A stretch of 64,000 nucleotides of DNA, taken from Tubiluchus corallicola. Taxonomy: Eukaryota; Priapulida; Priapulimorpha; Priapulimorphida; Tubiluchidae. The position numbers were made by a program, and so were the translations under genes. The DNA is taken from assembly GCA_030141605.1 (NCBI GenBank), contig JAQGDQ010000202.1, positions 1-64,000 on the forward strand. Direction: 5' to 3'. The notes under the pieces were generated by a model that searched no databases, had not been told where the DNA came from, and saw only the letters and a program-made list of their open reading frames with translations. Positions 46,981-57,260 of the stretch are shown in pieces. Each line of letters starts with the position of its first letter. Within the stretch, counting starts at the first letter, position 1.

Positions 46981-49900
46981 TATCAAATAGGCATACTTCA
47001 AAGAAACTGGGCAAGGATAAAAATCTATACTTTTATACTAAAAGGCACACACTAGATACACATTGCTTTTAATAAATGCATATGTATAGGCTGAGTGATC
47101 TCGAAGTAGGTTTCATGTGATTGTCTGGTTTCGATATTTGCTTTGGAAAGTTTTCATTCTCCAAACCGAATCTGGGCATTTGCTTCGTACAGCGCGGATA
47201 TAATATAAACAAACTAAGACACTTCTGCCAGTTTACTGCTCATCTTCAAGCACTACCTTTGATTATGAGCCAGGTTCTGGTGCTGCCACAAACATCTCGT
47301 CCTATCGCTGAAGGATCTACTTTAGCTAACAGTGTGCCAAAGTGTATGAACAAACGATTGCTATTTTTGGGCATTCATAACAACACAACATCTGACTGCT
47401 ACATTCTTATTTATGGAAAGGTCACTTTGTTCTGGTATAAAGTATAAGCAATAGCAATCATTACAAATACTATGATGCGGATTGTTGGTTTTCTTTGCAC
47501 AGCATTCTACAAAACTTCAATTTACAGAGGCTGAAACTAACACTAAAGACATAACAGTGTAAAGATAATGTTCTACCTATATTTATTGAAGTCACGATCT
47601 CTATAATCTGGATAAGATTCACTTCCTTCTGGTTCTTGATCCATTCTATCATCATATCTATTACCAAAACCCTTGCCACGAGATCTACCTCCTCTCCGTC
47701 TTGGCATCTCCGGCTGTTCATACTGAACTGTGTCATCTATAAAAAATAAAGCCACTGTTAGTTGCAGGTTCCAGTTAGTTGCTAAATATAAAATACCTGT
47801 GAAAATATTAAAAATAAGGTATAGTAAAAAGTTAGTACTTAAAAAAAAATAAATAACTAGGAATGTATAATAATGATGCTATGGTGGTGGTGGTAGTGAC
47901 CAAAATGAAATTAAGTCATCATAATTGATTACTTTTTAATATGCAACTTAAGGAGGCAATGAATTAAAATGAATGAATGCTTAAAAGACACATCACTGAG
48001 GGGGCACCTTGTGTGCTAATTCATTTCATTTAACCACACTAAAGGCACTTTTTTGGTTTGACTGCAGAAAGGGTAAACTAAAAAATGATGTGCTATAGTA
48101 AAGACAGTGTGACAGTTTGAGTTAGCACAGAATCAAAGAGAATGTACTACAGAATAAAGTTAGTTATAATATGCAGTATTCATTTAATAATACATTTGTG
48201 CAAGGCAGAGAATTTAAAAAACGCTTTCATTTTATAACAGAGACCTCATATAATTAACATAATGCAGAAATTGCTTTCCCAAGTTACATGAAAATGATGC
48301 ATTAAATATGGGTACAGTTGACATGGGAAAATGTCAAATAGCTGAAAATTTGACAGCTTTGGTATTTGTAAAATTAAGAGATGTTGGAGATAGCATAGGA
48401 TTTTAAAAAAATAATTTTGACAGCTAATAGTTTTGCATTTCTAGAACTCTAAGCTTACATAGCAGTTAAGAAAACATAATAAAACCTTAATTCAACACTT
48501 TTTGTTAAATTGTACAACAAAACACGTTAGAAAAAATATCAACCTACGAAAAAAAAATAAAGAAAAGAAGATACACTACAAAATCACTAGTCTTGATCTC
48601 CAGTGCTAAATAATTGAACTCATACATGTCCCTGTTTAGACACCTACAAAATGCCAAGTTGTAACAACACTTTTTTTATAAATTTAATTTCTTAATGCCC
48701 TTTTTGTTCAACAACCTTGTTGTTTCATTTTAATTAATTTAGAAAATGTACCTCGTGGTCTTCCTCTATTGTCTTGTCTTTCACGCTCATCAAATAACTC
48801 ACGACGATCATCTAAAAACATACTAGATCATTAGCAATGTAATAATTAGAAGCAACAAAGTCCTGCTAAAACATATACAGTATACATCTGAGCTCATATT
48901 AAACACTAAAATATTTATCAATGCAGCCATCATCACTATCATCATCGTCATCATCATCATCATATCATCGTCATCACCATTATCATCACTTTCATCATCA
49001 CAATTATCATCATCACCATCGTCATCATTGCCATTTCTAAGACCGTTGATTTGAAAGTGGAAATATTTTGCAAATGCTCTGGATTAAATTCAAATCTTTG
49101 CAGTCAACTGTGTGCAAACATTCCCTGCATTACCTGTAAGTGTCGCATAAATTGATATCTCTGTAACAGGTATTGTAGACAAGAAAAAAACAGGTGCATT
49201 TATATATGTAGTACATAAACCCATGTGCCGGCAGCATTAATACATCATATTCAACATGACGACTATATTATGACTGAAATTTCTATACTCTTAAAGTAAG
49301 TAAGTATTTGCAAGTCACAGAAAATGACTCACCAAACAGTTCTCGCTCATATCTTGCAGGCCTCTCCCGAGGTTTACTTAGCTCTCCTCGAAGAAGAGGT
49401 ACAGGTCCGTACCTATCATCAACTGGAAGTGGCATAGGTATACTAGGCCCATATGGATCGCCATGACGATTTATTAGACGAGTCTCATAGTTTGGACCTC
49501 TTCGATCATCCATTCTTTCAGTTAATGGGTGTGGGTCTCTATATTCATCTGGTAGAAGACTTTTCCGCTCACCTATAGGAAAACCTCTTCGATCAAATAA
49601 CGTAGGGCCTCTTCGATCATCTCCTGATGCATTTCTGCGGTCATCTGGTGCTGGCCCACGCCGAGAACCTCGTGGTGGAACCCGACGATCACGTTCAGTA
49701 ACTGGAGGGACCCTTATATCGTCTCGAGGCTGCGTTCGGCGATCATCAGGCGGTAAATGTGTCAAAGAATGTCCCCTGTGGTCATCTCTAGAGGATGCAT
49801 GTCTGTCCTCAGAATGTCTGCTGCGGTTATCTAGGGGCAGTGAACGATAATCCCATTCTGAAACTCCATGATCATCATTCTTATCATACCGACCATAGTC

Positions 49901-52900
49901 ACCTCTATGATCAGTCCTTTCATGAGAGTATCCACGTTGACTTTCTGGCCGTTGGTAATCTTTTCTGCCACGATCACTAAACGAATAATCTGGATGTTCC
50001 TGATATTTATCATGATCATTATATCCACCTTTTTCATCCAAGTGCCGATCTCGTTGATCATATCGGCTAGCAGTGCGATTTGCATCCGAAGAAATGTCAC
50101 GATGCAAATCTCTTGGATCACGTCGACCAGGTGGATGATGCTCACGTTCTTTATCATCTTTTGCAGGCCTGCTTTTGCCAGGTGAATACCTGTCGTGTTT
50201 TTCTTTTTCATGCATCTTTTCACCTCGCTGAAAATCTGTCCTGGACATTTTTTTCTCATACACTTCCTGAGTATCAATCTTATCATCATTTAATCGATGC
50301 TTGATTGAAGTTTCCTGACTCAGAGCTTTTTTCTTCTTCAATTTTTCTTTTTTACTACTTGGGGTTAATTCTCTCCTCTTTTCCTTGTTTTTGTCATCCG
50401 ATCGCCTATCTCTAGACTGAGAGCTATGAGATTCTGAAGATGCACTCCTTGCCTTCATGAATTGCTGCCCTTTTCTGTGTTCTATCTTTTCTTCGTGTGG
50501 AGAAGGTTTTAGCTTTTTACGTGATTTTCTTTCCGGAGAAGAGCTGAATGATTTCCGTTTATCTTTCTTCTTTGTTACTAATCTCGATTTTGCATCCTTA
50601 TCTTGGCCAGAAGATTTAACATGACTGCCACTTTCCTTGCTGGTGTGCTTTTGCTTTCCGTGTGCTTTTAACTCTGGCCCTCTAACTGGCGTTACTGATA
50701 TTCGTTCAAGGAGCTTGTGCTTCTCTTTTGCTTTTTTAGTCTTTTTGCCACTAGGTGGAGTAACTCCCAACTTTTTTCCATGTTTATTCACCTTAACACT
50801 TTCTTGTGTGGCATATTTGTGTTTGTGGGAACTTGATCTAAAAAATAAATAAATAAATACTTCAGGTTTTGATCCTAACAGGTAGAGGCTAGTATGAACC
50901 AATAATAGGACCAAAACAGAAAAGATATTTCACGAAAAAACGGGCCGGAAATTTCATAGTTACAAAATACACGATATTCTTTCAAAATCACAATTTGACA
51001 CCTATCATAATTGATACTTACTTGCTTTTCTTTTTTGGTTCTGGAGAAGACAGAATCTCACTCTTAGACATCTTTTTATCTTTTGACAAAATCTTTTTCT
51101 CATCTTTGTAAGCCTTCTTCTTTTTGAATGCGTGATCAAAAGAAACTGGTTTTGATTTTTTCTTTGTTTCCATCTGAGTCTTATCTTGTCGGGATTTGTG
51201 ATCAGCTTTTTCTAAAATACATTTAATAACAGCGACTTAAACTGAGTCAAATAGAAAGCATTTTTAACAAATCAGTTTATACAATACTAGAATACAAACT
51301 TTTTTACAAATGTTCTCATTAATCAATGAATGTTCTTATTAAATTATAAATGTTTTTTCTGACACTATAGTGGTAGACTTATTTACACTATTCGTATGAT
51401 TGCCTAAAAATTTAGCAGAAAATAATTTGAATTAAATAACTTGCAAAACAACTGCTGCTATGTAATGAGCTATTCGCAATGTAAAGAGGAACAAGCTAGG
51501 GACAGCTAAAAAGGCTGTATTATTAAATAAGCATTTCTTTACTTGTTATGAGCACAACAATACCACAGCTTAACAATAACATTTTAAGTCTTGTTGTGAG
51601 ATAGATAAAGACATAATAAACTTACTTTTTGGCAATTCACGTTGCTTCTTAGCTATTTTCTTTTTCCGTTTGACCGGAGGACTATCACTATCACTATCAC
51701 TACTGCTACTGCTCGAGGTGCTAGAAGAACCTGAAGATGATGACGAAGTGGAAGAAGAATAAGAGCTCGATGACTCGCTCGTCATTGATGATTCTTTTAC
51801 CTGAAAAAAACCAAATGTTGTAACAATATATTACAAAATTATATATTTTGCAAACAAACACAATTCAAAACAACAACTGGCAAATGGTGCACGGCACTAA
51901 TTTAAATAAGCACAGAAATTTAATTCAGCCACAGAATAATTGCTAACATAACTGCTATTTAACACTATGGGCAAAAATATAATGAAGTTTCTATAGTACC
52001 TTCTTGGGTGGAATAACAGGTGGATTTTCAACATCGGTGTCATTTTCTCTAGCCAATTCCAACGCAAGTTCCTGTTGAAGCTTCTGACGTTGCTGTTCTA
52101 GTAATAATACCTCCTGGAAATCCATCATCTTCTCTTTTTCTTTTTTCTTTTTCCATTCTATAGCCAAAAGCAAAATTATCTAATACTAACCTGAAAGTAA
52201 TGACATACATAAAGCTAAACACTGTCTAAGAAATATCCGCTGGTGTTTCACTTAAACACAAATTTTATATGGAAGTATACAGTAAACCAGTATGGAAAAT
52301 ACAGTGGCTAAAACTGTTAGGACAAAAAAACTTAACATCTTAACATAGATTTTATTAAGAAAACATTGAGTTCTACTGCTTCTCCCAATATTTCTAAACA
52401 TGTTTACTCTGCAGTTGTTAGCATGAATCTGAAGTTAAACTATAAGTCTAATATCCAGCACAAAACTACCAAACATATACTTCAAGATATTACAAATATC
52501 CATTTTGTACAGATATGTATAGACATGCTTTCTTTGCCACATCATTTGAAAATTACGGATTTCGTCTTTTAATAAATGTGATCTAAATCTTATTAGATTT
52601 ATTAGTTTTAGACATGAAAGTAAGAATTCAATTACTAAAACAGCAACTGGTCGTGCAATCCTGGAACATATCTATTACATTACTCCAACCTTTCACAAAT
52701 TTTACAGTTAAGTCTTTGCTTGACAACATTTCGTATTAACGACACTAATCCTTTCATGCTTTTTTATTTAAAGATGCATGTTTCATTTTAACGATGATTT
52801 TTAGCCTTACTTTTAAGCACTGAATCTCGTTTACTGCACTTGCACTCTATAAATGAAGCACACTACTTAACCAAAATCATCATATAGTTACTACGTTTCT

Positions 52901-55900
52901 AATAATTTGCCTAACTAAACAGACAGCAGGCAAATCAAATCAACTAAAAAAATATTTATTTTTTGTCTCAGTCAAAAAATGTATAAGATTAATATAACTT
53001 AATTAACCGAACAAATGGGAAGGGGTGGTGAAAAACATCCAGTGCTGGATCAAAGCACAGGGCTTTATGGGCTGCAGCCTAGGAGCTTCCCACCAGCTGA
53101 GTGGCTTCCAGAGATTAACTGAAATTAATTTATTGTGCAAAGAATATAAATACGCAGCAAATGCGATGCATTCATACAGGGAAGCGCTGGCTGCAAAAAG
53201 GAAAAATTTAATCAACCAGATATAGATTTTTTTATGCAAAAACAAAAGGAGAAAAAGAATAAAGAAAATGGCTGTAAGAGAGCAACCAGGGAGGAAGGAT
53301 TTTAGTTTCCATACTTTAGTTACTAATTAGCAATAAATCTTAGTGTTTATTTATGAGCCAAGCATTACTGATTTTTGCCTGCAACATAACTGAATACTTT
53401 TACATAGCCACGCTTTATTATTAACTTCTGTCTTGTTGAAGCAACCGAATGCTTTTATACAGCCAAGCGCTATTGATTTTTGCTTCCGCAATGCAACTGA
53501 AGGTTTTCACATTATTTCTTATTGAAATTGTTTCATTTTGTGAGGTTTTGTTGAATGGCATGTTTTGCTGGTATTCATTAGCATCATTAAGCAAGGACTT
53601 AAATGTATTTCAACAGAATGATACCTAAACTTAGTTACTGTTCTCTACTGCATGCTGTATAGTTTAAACGAATATGTTTTTTCCGCTAACTATAGATTTA
53701 TTCGATTCACTATTGATAAATTCAATAATTGTTTGTACTCGGACATTGACTTGCAATTTTTGCTAATTTGTAATATTGATATCATCGTAATCACGTGCCT
53801 GTTTAAGTCAATTGTACACATCGAGAAGGAAGAATTCTAAAATAAAAGAAATCTGCCCTCAGAACACGTAAATGCAGCAATAATTCAGCAAAAAAGTAGA
53901 CACTGCTATGCCACTGGCTTGTCAGCACCTCTTCCATTATAATAAACAAATAAATATATCACAAAAACTGCATGTTAAATATCCACAAGTAATGATAACA
54001 AGAACTTTTCTCCACTAAGAACTATCTGACACCACAGTTACCTTTGTATCCTATGAAAGAAGAAGAGTCATCACTGCTGACATTTTCCATATCTTGATTA
54101 GCAGGAATGGTCCGTGGACGCATTAAATTAACTTCAGAAATCTTTGATTTATGCTATTAAACAATATGCAAACCCATTAGAGTATTCGACAAAAAAACAA
54201 AGTGAGCAATATGAGTAATATTGAGCACAAACTGAATACAATGACGGCAACTATTTAAACTGATAATTTAAACTGGCCATTTTCTTTATTAAAATATACT
54301 ATAAATTACTAGTTTCTAATGACATTATACAACAATGAACCAATAAGAATTTTTTGTAAACACACATACACAGACTTTCTACGACATGCACAGGATACTA
54401 AATAGTTCGCAAATAAAAGTGTTGAATTCAAACTGAAAACCAACTTAAAAGGCTTACGCTTGAATCACATGAGTGTTAAATGTTATGGCTATATACAGAA
54501 CAAATATATATGAAAGGAGCAGTTAAATATTACTAACAATCAACAAACATGGAAAAATTCTGCAGGATACATTCATGTCTGAAGCTGACAGTCTCCAAAA
54601 AATGAGTGTCTTAAATTTACTTGCTTTGTTTTTCAGTTTAATAAATTTTCTTATAATTCTGCCTTCACAGCAACATTACATTAATAGCATAGCAAGTTTT
54701 GCAAAGATCAAACTCAATGTTTAGCTCACGCAATGTTTTCAACTGTAAACTTATAATTATGATAATTACCTTTACATAAAAGGAAAACTATTATTAATAA
54801 GTACATTGATGCCATACCTTTTTTACATTTCCTTTGTCTTTCCAGTATTCGCCTTTGTTATCAGAAGATTCCTCCTCTTCCCTTTAGAAACAGAAAGCAT
54901 TTTAGCATTTTCCTGTAGCTCATACCTTATTTGAGGTAAGTAAAAAATTTGACTTTTTTATTTAAAATTTTAAATCATCAGCAGAGCAACAAATGATACC
55001 AACATTACCATCACAATTATTGCAAGTATGCTAAATAAATAGTAATCGCAGTGTTGAAAATGCCTGCACAATTTACCCCCATTTCCTATTTTTGCACAAC
55101 CTTTAATAACAAACTTCTTTTTACTACTATACAATAACAAAAAAACTTAAGTAAATACAAATTGTTACTGTAAGCAAAGTAACTATATGTTGTTATACCT
55201 AGATTTGCCTGTTACGTGTTGGTATTTACAAGAGGCCCCAAACTTACATATCCCAGTTTTTGCAAATGTTCTGCATATTTCTGGCCATTCAGAACCAGAT
55301 GAACCAAAAACCTAAAGAACACAAAAAGTAAACCTGATTAGCACAAAGTAATAAGCAGCTAAACAATGACTACAGCAAATACCCACATCTGCAACAAGTA
55401 TATTAATATCAAGGTCATCATCATGCACATTACTTAATGTAAATACTTTACAGCATGTACCATGTACATAACAGTTAATATCCCTATTTTAATATTACAT
55501 ACAACTAACACTAAAACTCAACAATCTTACTGGAAAGGCAAAATATTACTATATGAAGCCCATAATCAGCAAAGCCTCAAGCGTTCCACTATGCAAACAT
55601 GTAGCGCATACCATGTGCTGACTGTAGCCTGTATGACTTGTGTAACACCCTTAACTATTTTCAATTTGCCATATTTGGGGGTAACAATAAGTTCCGGTTG
55701 TCAAACAAACTCCAAAAAAGCAAAAATACATGTACAGTCAAACCTCTTTTTACTGCCTGCTTTGGGACTGCAAAAAGGTTGACATTAAACAACTTTGATG
55801 TTATAAAGAGGTGCTTTAATACATATATGTCTACGCAAATATAGACATTTTGTTTTGCCAAAAAATTTGGGTTTCAAGCGAAGCTGGCATTATGGGGGGG

Positions 55901-56858
55901 TGGCACTATAACGAGTTTTGACTGAAGTCTTAAAATTACTCCAAATTTCATGCGTTATACCATCACGTTATCTTGCAAGTGTTAAATATGCATTATCGGT
56001 GTTGAAGAAAATTTCCAAATGAATAAAAACATTTAAAAGATGATATCAAAGAAGACAAAGATGATATCAACAAGATGACATTAAACTGTTGACTTCATCA
56101 AAGAATAATATTTGTAACTTAGCTAAAAATAAATTTTAAAGCCAAAGTTTTACAGACAGTGACTTTTTTGCGACAATTCAAAATTTTCTAAGTGTGACAG
56201 TCACCAAAATATTCCCGCGAAGGGTTCGCATAACCTTCGTTACATTTTTACGAATTTTGGGCTTCTTTCTCGAGCAAAAATTGTGAGAATGTTGCACAAA
56301 ATCGCATGACATGTTTGCACATATTTGGTATCACTCTCGACACCAGTGATACTTATGCAACAAAGCGAATGTTACATGACATTTGCGAGAGTACATTGCA
56401 ACCATTTGACGACAATTTTCACGAGACAGAAATGCGGGATAACCGAGGCTCGCCAAAATGGTCGCAACATTCTCAAAAGCATCGCGGAATCTGAAATTGT
56501 TGTGAACGTTTGGTGCTACAACAGCTTGGAGAAGCTTTGGCGAGGTTGTGAGTTTTGTGACTGTGACGGCAAACTTTAAACTTTTTAAAAAAATTTCCAG
56601 AGCCGGTGATCTTGGGCGACAATGGCGAACACTTATGAATATTTTGACTCTTTGACGAACTTTTGGCGCATGTTTGGACTTAGAAATTTTCGGATAGTTG
56701 AGGACGCCATAAAAGTCTTGGCTTAAATAATAACAAAACAAATAATAATGAAAAAATACCTCTTTATTTTGCTGAGTTTTTGCACTTGTGCCAAGTCGCT
56801 CAAATACACTTGTACGCTTGCCTTCCTTCTTTGAAGATGTACGCTTACTGGAGGACAT
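34231..56858 (-). CDS. ZC3H13: ZC3H13 (Xio/Flacc) homologue, 16 exons, 1314 aa
   Basis: Exons, 5' to 3' on the minus strand: 56760-56858, 55199-55311, 54818-54881, 54042-54153, 52000-52157, 51626-51800, 51022-51211, 49333-50837, 48752-48811, 47577-47736, 46200-46440, 45291-45693, 44102-44260, 43652-43846, 42901-43076, 34231-34365. They total 3945 nt with all phases consistent. ZC3H13 is a nuclear scaffold of the m6A-writer-associated complex (WTAP, VIRMA, HAKAI partners). The N-terminus has SVFERLG, as in vertebrate ZC3H13, then a CCCH finger at residues 46-65. The middle is long, charged and disordered (Lys/Arg/Asp/Ser-rich). The C-terminus has EPISDDELE, DVDWASL, RVGISKQFAG and GPNRKALC, each with a direct vertebrate counterpart. 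Human ZC3H13 is about 1,670 aa. ATG 56858 is the first in its frame, with A at -3. The last intron contains an LTR retrotransposon. An unseen alternative exon cannot be excluded. Confidence 0.9.
34538..34542. repeat. Target-site duplication CTTGG (left)
   Basis: CTTGG directly precedes the left LTR and is repeated at 42327-42331 after the right LTR. A 5-bp duplication is usual for Ty3/Gypsy integrases. Confidence 0.93.
34543..35530 (-). repeat. LTR (3' LTR in element orientation), 988 bp
   Basis: Bounded by TGTGACGATG and GAGCGTCACA. It has the same length as the right LTR and about eight differences counted by eye, so roughly 99 percent identity. It contains several short 'ggtaagtatcatcagc' type repeats. 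Confidence 0.95.
36126..40778 (-). CDS. Gag-Pol polyprotein of the Gmr1-type element (1550 aa)
   Basis: Residue numbers count from the ATG at 40778. A SAP-like N-terminus (7-47), a charged coiled coil (about 110-175), and a SCAN-like capsid segment (282-367; ERFRKITRRP..FRQLFVR, ELLCIEQALTLMP). CCHC knuckle CYTCGELGHKRIQC (411-424) and aspartic protease DSGA (487-490). Integrase has an HHCC zinc site (about 738-780) and catalytic D808, D867, E903, with 35 residues between the last two. Reverse transcriptase has LDLSKAYWQ and YIDD (1284-1287). RNase H has TTDAS (D1435), E near 1475 and RTDQRS (D1502), ending VADSLSRL. No stop or frameshift separates Gag from Pol, so expression may rely on proteolysis of one precursor. 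No chromodomain is visible. All catalytic residues are present, so the element could be autonomous. Confidence 0.95.
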   Translation of the reverse strand: MSRVYVESELQQLTVPVLKQITVERRLTLQQGTNKAGIIDIIINAQGNPVTTGEPSVRPKEVGGVSSTPSVSVAQMSGRRRVSDQLLATPPPADLTLHSGINGKPANDEMTERSVSLYNIEKLKLVEREKEREWEREREERRERMQREEREWQREREERRERMQKEQYQFELKLRELDATSPSHVTQVPPQSPDGILTTTASRIPRVKLSRVFTEGTDDLHTFLQWFEAVAKANGLEEKHFAASLGPALSGKAAQAFQQVPLDSMQDYNVVKKTLLAAYVLSNDMYLERFRKITRRPDETFRQLFVRLDRALQEWLKAEEASTFENVCELLCIEQALTLMPREMSIWVRQQGQKTMEKVAEKADLYIASNALGTASKLKQMQQQRGNSRPAVFSNGSGKKMNNDVMKKIRCYTCGELGHKRIQCPKRPNYGETSGKSRNPSRQFLAKTGNTSHSTSLPAAMPECVPESDEFSFKAKINGICIDGIRDSGASVSLIQPRYVRPEQFLQSENYTKIWCVHGDAKNTRIAVVEVECMLVNGRLRVAVSDSLPMPFLLGNDYRTAVTPFSIKQSFSTPPKSVDLECVTPENSDTSYYFDELLSGNTNVAKQAGNSKKAFAVTRSKAKQLQAEAKSEKKLLSSLNADQKAEKNIASGVDTKAQQQQLSQLSKEQLQQEQRDDVSLRNLRDHAVTETAARAQRKGYFIKDGVLYYLTREKRDAEPYELLVVPKSRRLAVLSLAHDAHMAGHLGIRKTTQRVLQECIWPRVKRSVIQYCRSCVPCQKTARIKLSDKAKLKPLSIPSIAFRTIAMDIIGPMKRTPSGNKYALVIIDHATRYPDCYPLPNIETTTVVKALLQYICQHGIPREILTDRGTQFTSQLIHDLEQALGVKGIFTSPYNPQGNGLTERFNGSLKSCILKVMQNEKHLPWDETIPFILFAFREVPLESTGYAPFQLVYGFPVRGPLAALKERWGSVEAPKWEEIDDYVTRIINTVEEATTDAHEALQKAKISQKKWYDKTTSERSLEIGQKVLVLMPEGKSKMQKRYRGPFTVGNGDVKVDEQEENECSLKLPEYAFPPSASPTQSLNDVAYDSHLNDEQISQLAAVLAEFSELFTDLPVRTELVQHRITLTNPTPVRQRPYRTPHARREVIRKELEEMQKLQVIRRSNSEFSSPVVLVPKKDAASGFRFCIDYRLLNARTAFNHYIMPRVDDIVDGMHGALWITTLDLSKAYWQIKLAEESQAYSAFVTEFGKFEFVVMPFGLVNSAQTCQSLVDRVLEAADEYAHGYIDDIMIKSNTWQFHLQHIRLVLALLRRAGLTLKPKKCNFAQTETKFLGYVVGKNRLRPQVEKIQKIHETPRPQTKRQVRAFLGLIGFYRRFIPMFSSIAVPLYALLEKNAPVHVDWNEECERSFLELRTALNLDTVLHSPDFSQKFVLTTDASFSGIGGVLTQVQSELGEVPITHVSRKLTTCERNYSVVEIELLAVVYSVSKLRYYLEGHEFIVRTDQRSLLALPRMKRNNRRLCTWALILQEFHFTVENIAGKDNIVADSLSRL
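41318..41335 (-). promoter_or_regulatory. Primer-binding site, tRNA-Leu type
   Basis: On the element strand, TGGTGTCAGAAGTGGGAT starts three bases after the 5' LTR. It is complementary to the 3' end of animal tRNA-Leu (…ATCCCACTTCTGACACCA), 18 positions by my recall of that tRNA. Confidence 0.85.
41339..42326 (-). repeat. LTR (5' LTR in element orientation), 988 bp
   Basis: Bounded by TGTGACGATG and GAGCATCACA. It would carry the element's promoter. The leader from here to the Gag start codon at 40778 is about 560 bp. Confidence 0.95.
42327..42331. repeat. Target-site duplication CTTGG (right)
   Basis: Second copy of the 5-bp duplication flanking the LTR element. Confidence 0.93.
42901..44260 (-). 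CDS. ZC3H13: ZC3H13 exons 13-15 (conserved C-terminal domain)
   Basis: Exon 13 (44102-44260) encodes MEPISDDELENIFREDDE. Exon 14 (43652-43846) encodes DLLDVDWASLAQ and ISRVGISKQFAGEELVDKLK. Exon 15 (42901-43076) encodes FELHSDVALFHVKAELQKKQ, then DIGPNRKALCARSDIEIRRR. Each has an obvious vertebrate match (YEPISDDELDEI, DVDWSGL, LRVGISKKLAGSEL, LGPCCKALCFRRDSAIRK). This C-terminal region is the part reported to support complex assembly. Confidence 0.92.
44705..44910. repeat. Degenerate tandem repeat in ZC3H13 intron 12
   Basis: About three units of roughly 85 bp share 'agtact.aa...gacaaatt' and 'tttg.aaaatta..c'. Strongly diverged, AT-rich. Confidence 0.45.
45291..48811 (-). CDS. ZC3H13: ZC3H13 exons 9-12
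   Basis: Exon 9 (48752-48811) DDRRELFDERERQDNRGRPR, exon 10 (47577-47736) with RRRGGRSRGKGFGNRYDDR, exon 11 (46200-46440) with RKRPRDDDKSPYGAPPGKR, exon 12 (45291-45693) acidic with PDDDLLDADIKLPPGEDL. Phases run 1-1, 1-2, 2-0, 0-1. These exons lead into the conserved C-terminus and have no fold that I recognise. Confidence 0.78.
46907..46977. repeat. (CACG)n/(CA)n microsatellite
   Basis: Cacgcacg tetranucleotides change into a pure CA run. Located in ZC3H13 intron 10. Confidence 0.97.
48922..49033. repeat. (CAT)n imperfect microsatellite
   Basis: Imperfect CAT/ATC trinucleotides in ZC3H13 intron 8. Confidence 0.9.
49333..50837 (-). CDS. ZC3H13: ZC3H13 exon 8 (1.5-kb charged region)
   Basis: Encodes about 500 residues that are nearly all K, R, E, D, S, H. 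The second half is rich in DDRR, RDPRD and HRGD motifs with short imperfect repeats of the form DDRR(G/N)P. This equals the RD/RE/RS-rich region of ZC3H13 and Flacc. The acceptor is tattttttag and the donor GTGAGT. Confidence 0.88.
51022..51800 (-). CDS. ZC3H13: ZC3H13 exons 6-7 (serine tract and lysine-rich region)
   Basis: Exon 6 (51626-51800) encodes a long Ser tract then SDSDSDSPPVKRKKKIAKK. Exon 7 (51022-51211) encodes KADHKSRQDKTQMETKKKSK and a basic run ending SPEPKKKSK. Both are low complexity and probably disordered, with nuclear-localisation-type basic clusters. The junction is phase 1, donor GTAAGT. Confidence 0.8.
52000..52157 (-). CDS. ZC3H13: ZC3H13 exon 5 (coiled-coil segment)
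   Basis: Encodes a Lys/Glu/Gln-rich helix including MMDFQEVLLLEQQRQKLQQE and LALELARE. It corresponds to the 'KRQKIQRELMKLEQE' type segment after the finger in vertebrates. Preceding exons 3 and 4 (54818-54881, 54042-54153) encode acidic and serine-rich linkers. Confidence 0.8.
55199..55311 (-). CDS. ZC3H13: ZC3H13 exon 2 (CCCH zinc finger)
   Basis: Contains C-x8-C-x5-C-x3-H at residues 46-65: C RTFAKTGI C KFGAS C KYQ H. This is the spacing of RNA-binding CCCH fingers and matches the single finger of vertebrate ZC3H13. Drosophila Flacc is reported to lack it, so its presence here is informative. Confidence 0.9.
55735..55924. mobile_element. Pogo/Tigger-like MITE, 190 bp
   Basis: Inverted termini CAGTCAAACCTC on the left and GAGTTTTGACTG on the right, with the characteristic 'tataacgag' block near the right end. 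The left flank ends in TA; the right flank is AA, so the TA duplication has decayed. It lies in ZC3H13 intron 1. Confidence 0.65.
56760..56858 (-). CDS. ZC3H13: ZC3H13 exon 1 (start)
   Basis: Encodes residues 1-33, MSSSKRTSSKKEGKRTSVFE then RLGTSAKTQQNKE. The SVFERLG motif is shared with the vertebrate protein. The donor is GTATTT. Upstream of the ATG the frame stays open for 25 codons but has no further ATG. Confidence 0.85.
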
Positions 56859-57244
56859 ACTGACTGACTGAAGGTACCAATTTAATCTTAAGCTGGCATC
56901 AGTGATAATTCCTGTCCAAGCAGTTGTATTCAAACAAAAAATTAATTGTGATTTCCTTATTAAGATTTTTCGGCATTTAAAATTCTAAAGTACATCTCTA
57001 TTATATTGCACTACATAATCAATCTACACTCTAGGACTTGTAATAACATCTAACTCAATACCATACTTACATTATATGCATGCATGTACGTACTGAGACT
57101 GTAAATCTACCAAATACTATTTTAAATTCAGTGTAATCTGATTAATCAATAAACACAAGATTTTATTTTCTTGATTGAAAACAAATTCAGGTACTGCGTC
57201 CAGCTAAATAACAAAGTGTCACGGTGTTATGATATTCTGAAAAA

Positions 57245-57260
57245 TCTTTATTTATTGAAA
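57245..57260 (-). terminator. Possible poly(A) signal after DDX49
   Basis: The minus strand reads AATAAATAAAG here, about 1.15 kb after the DDX49 stop codon and upstream of the ZC3H13 start. Closer signals were not obvious. Weak evidence. Confidence 0.2.

Noticed and set aside
49831-50289. 152-aa and 105-aa frames overlapping ZC3H13 exon 8
   Set aside because: Out-of-frame shadows of the charged exon, caused by its low-complexity codons.
53025-53225. 66-aa plus-strand frame in ZC3H13 intron 4
   Set aside because: Looks like an old inserted fragment; no family motif and no splice partner.
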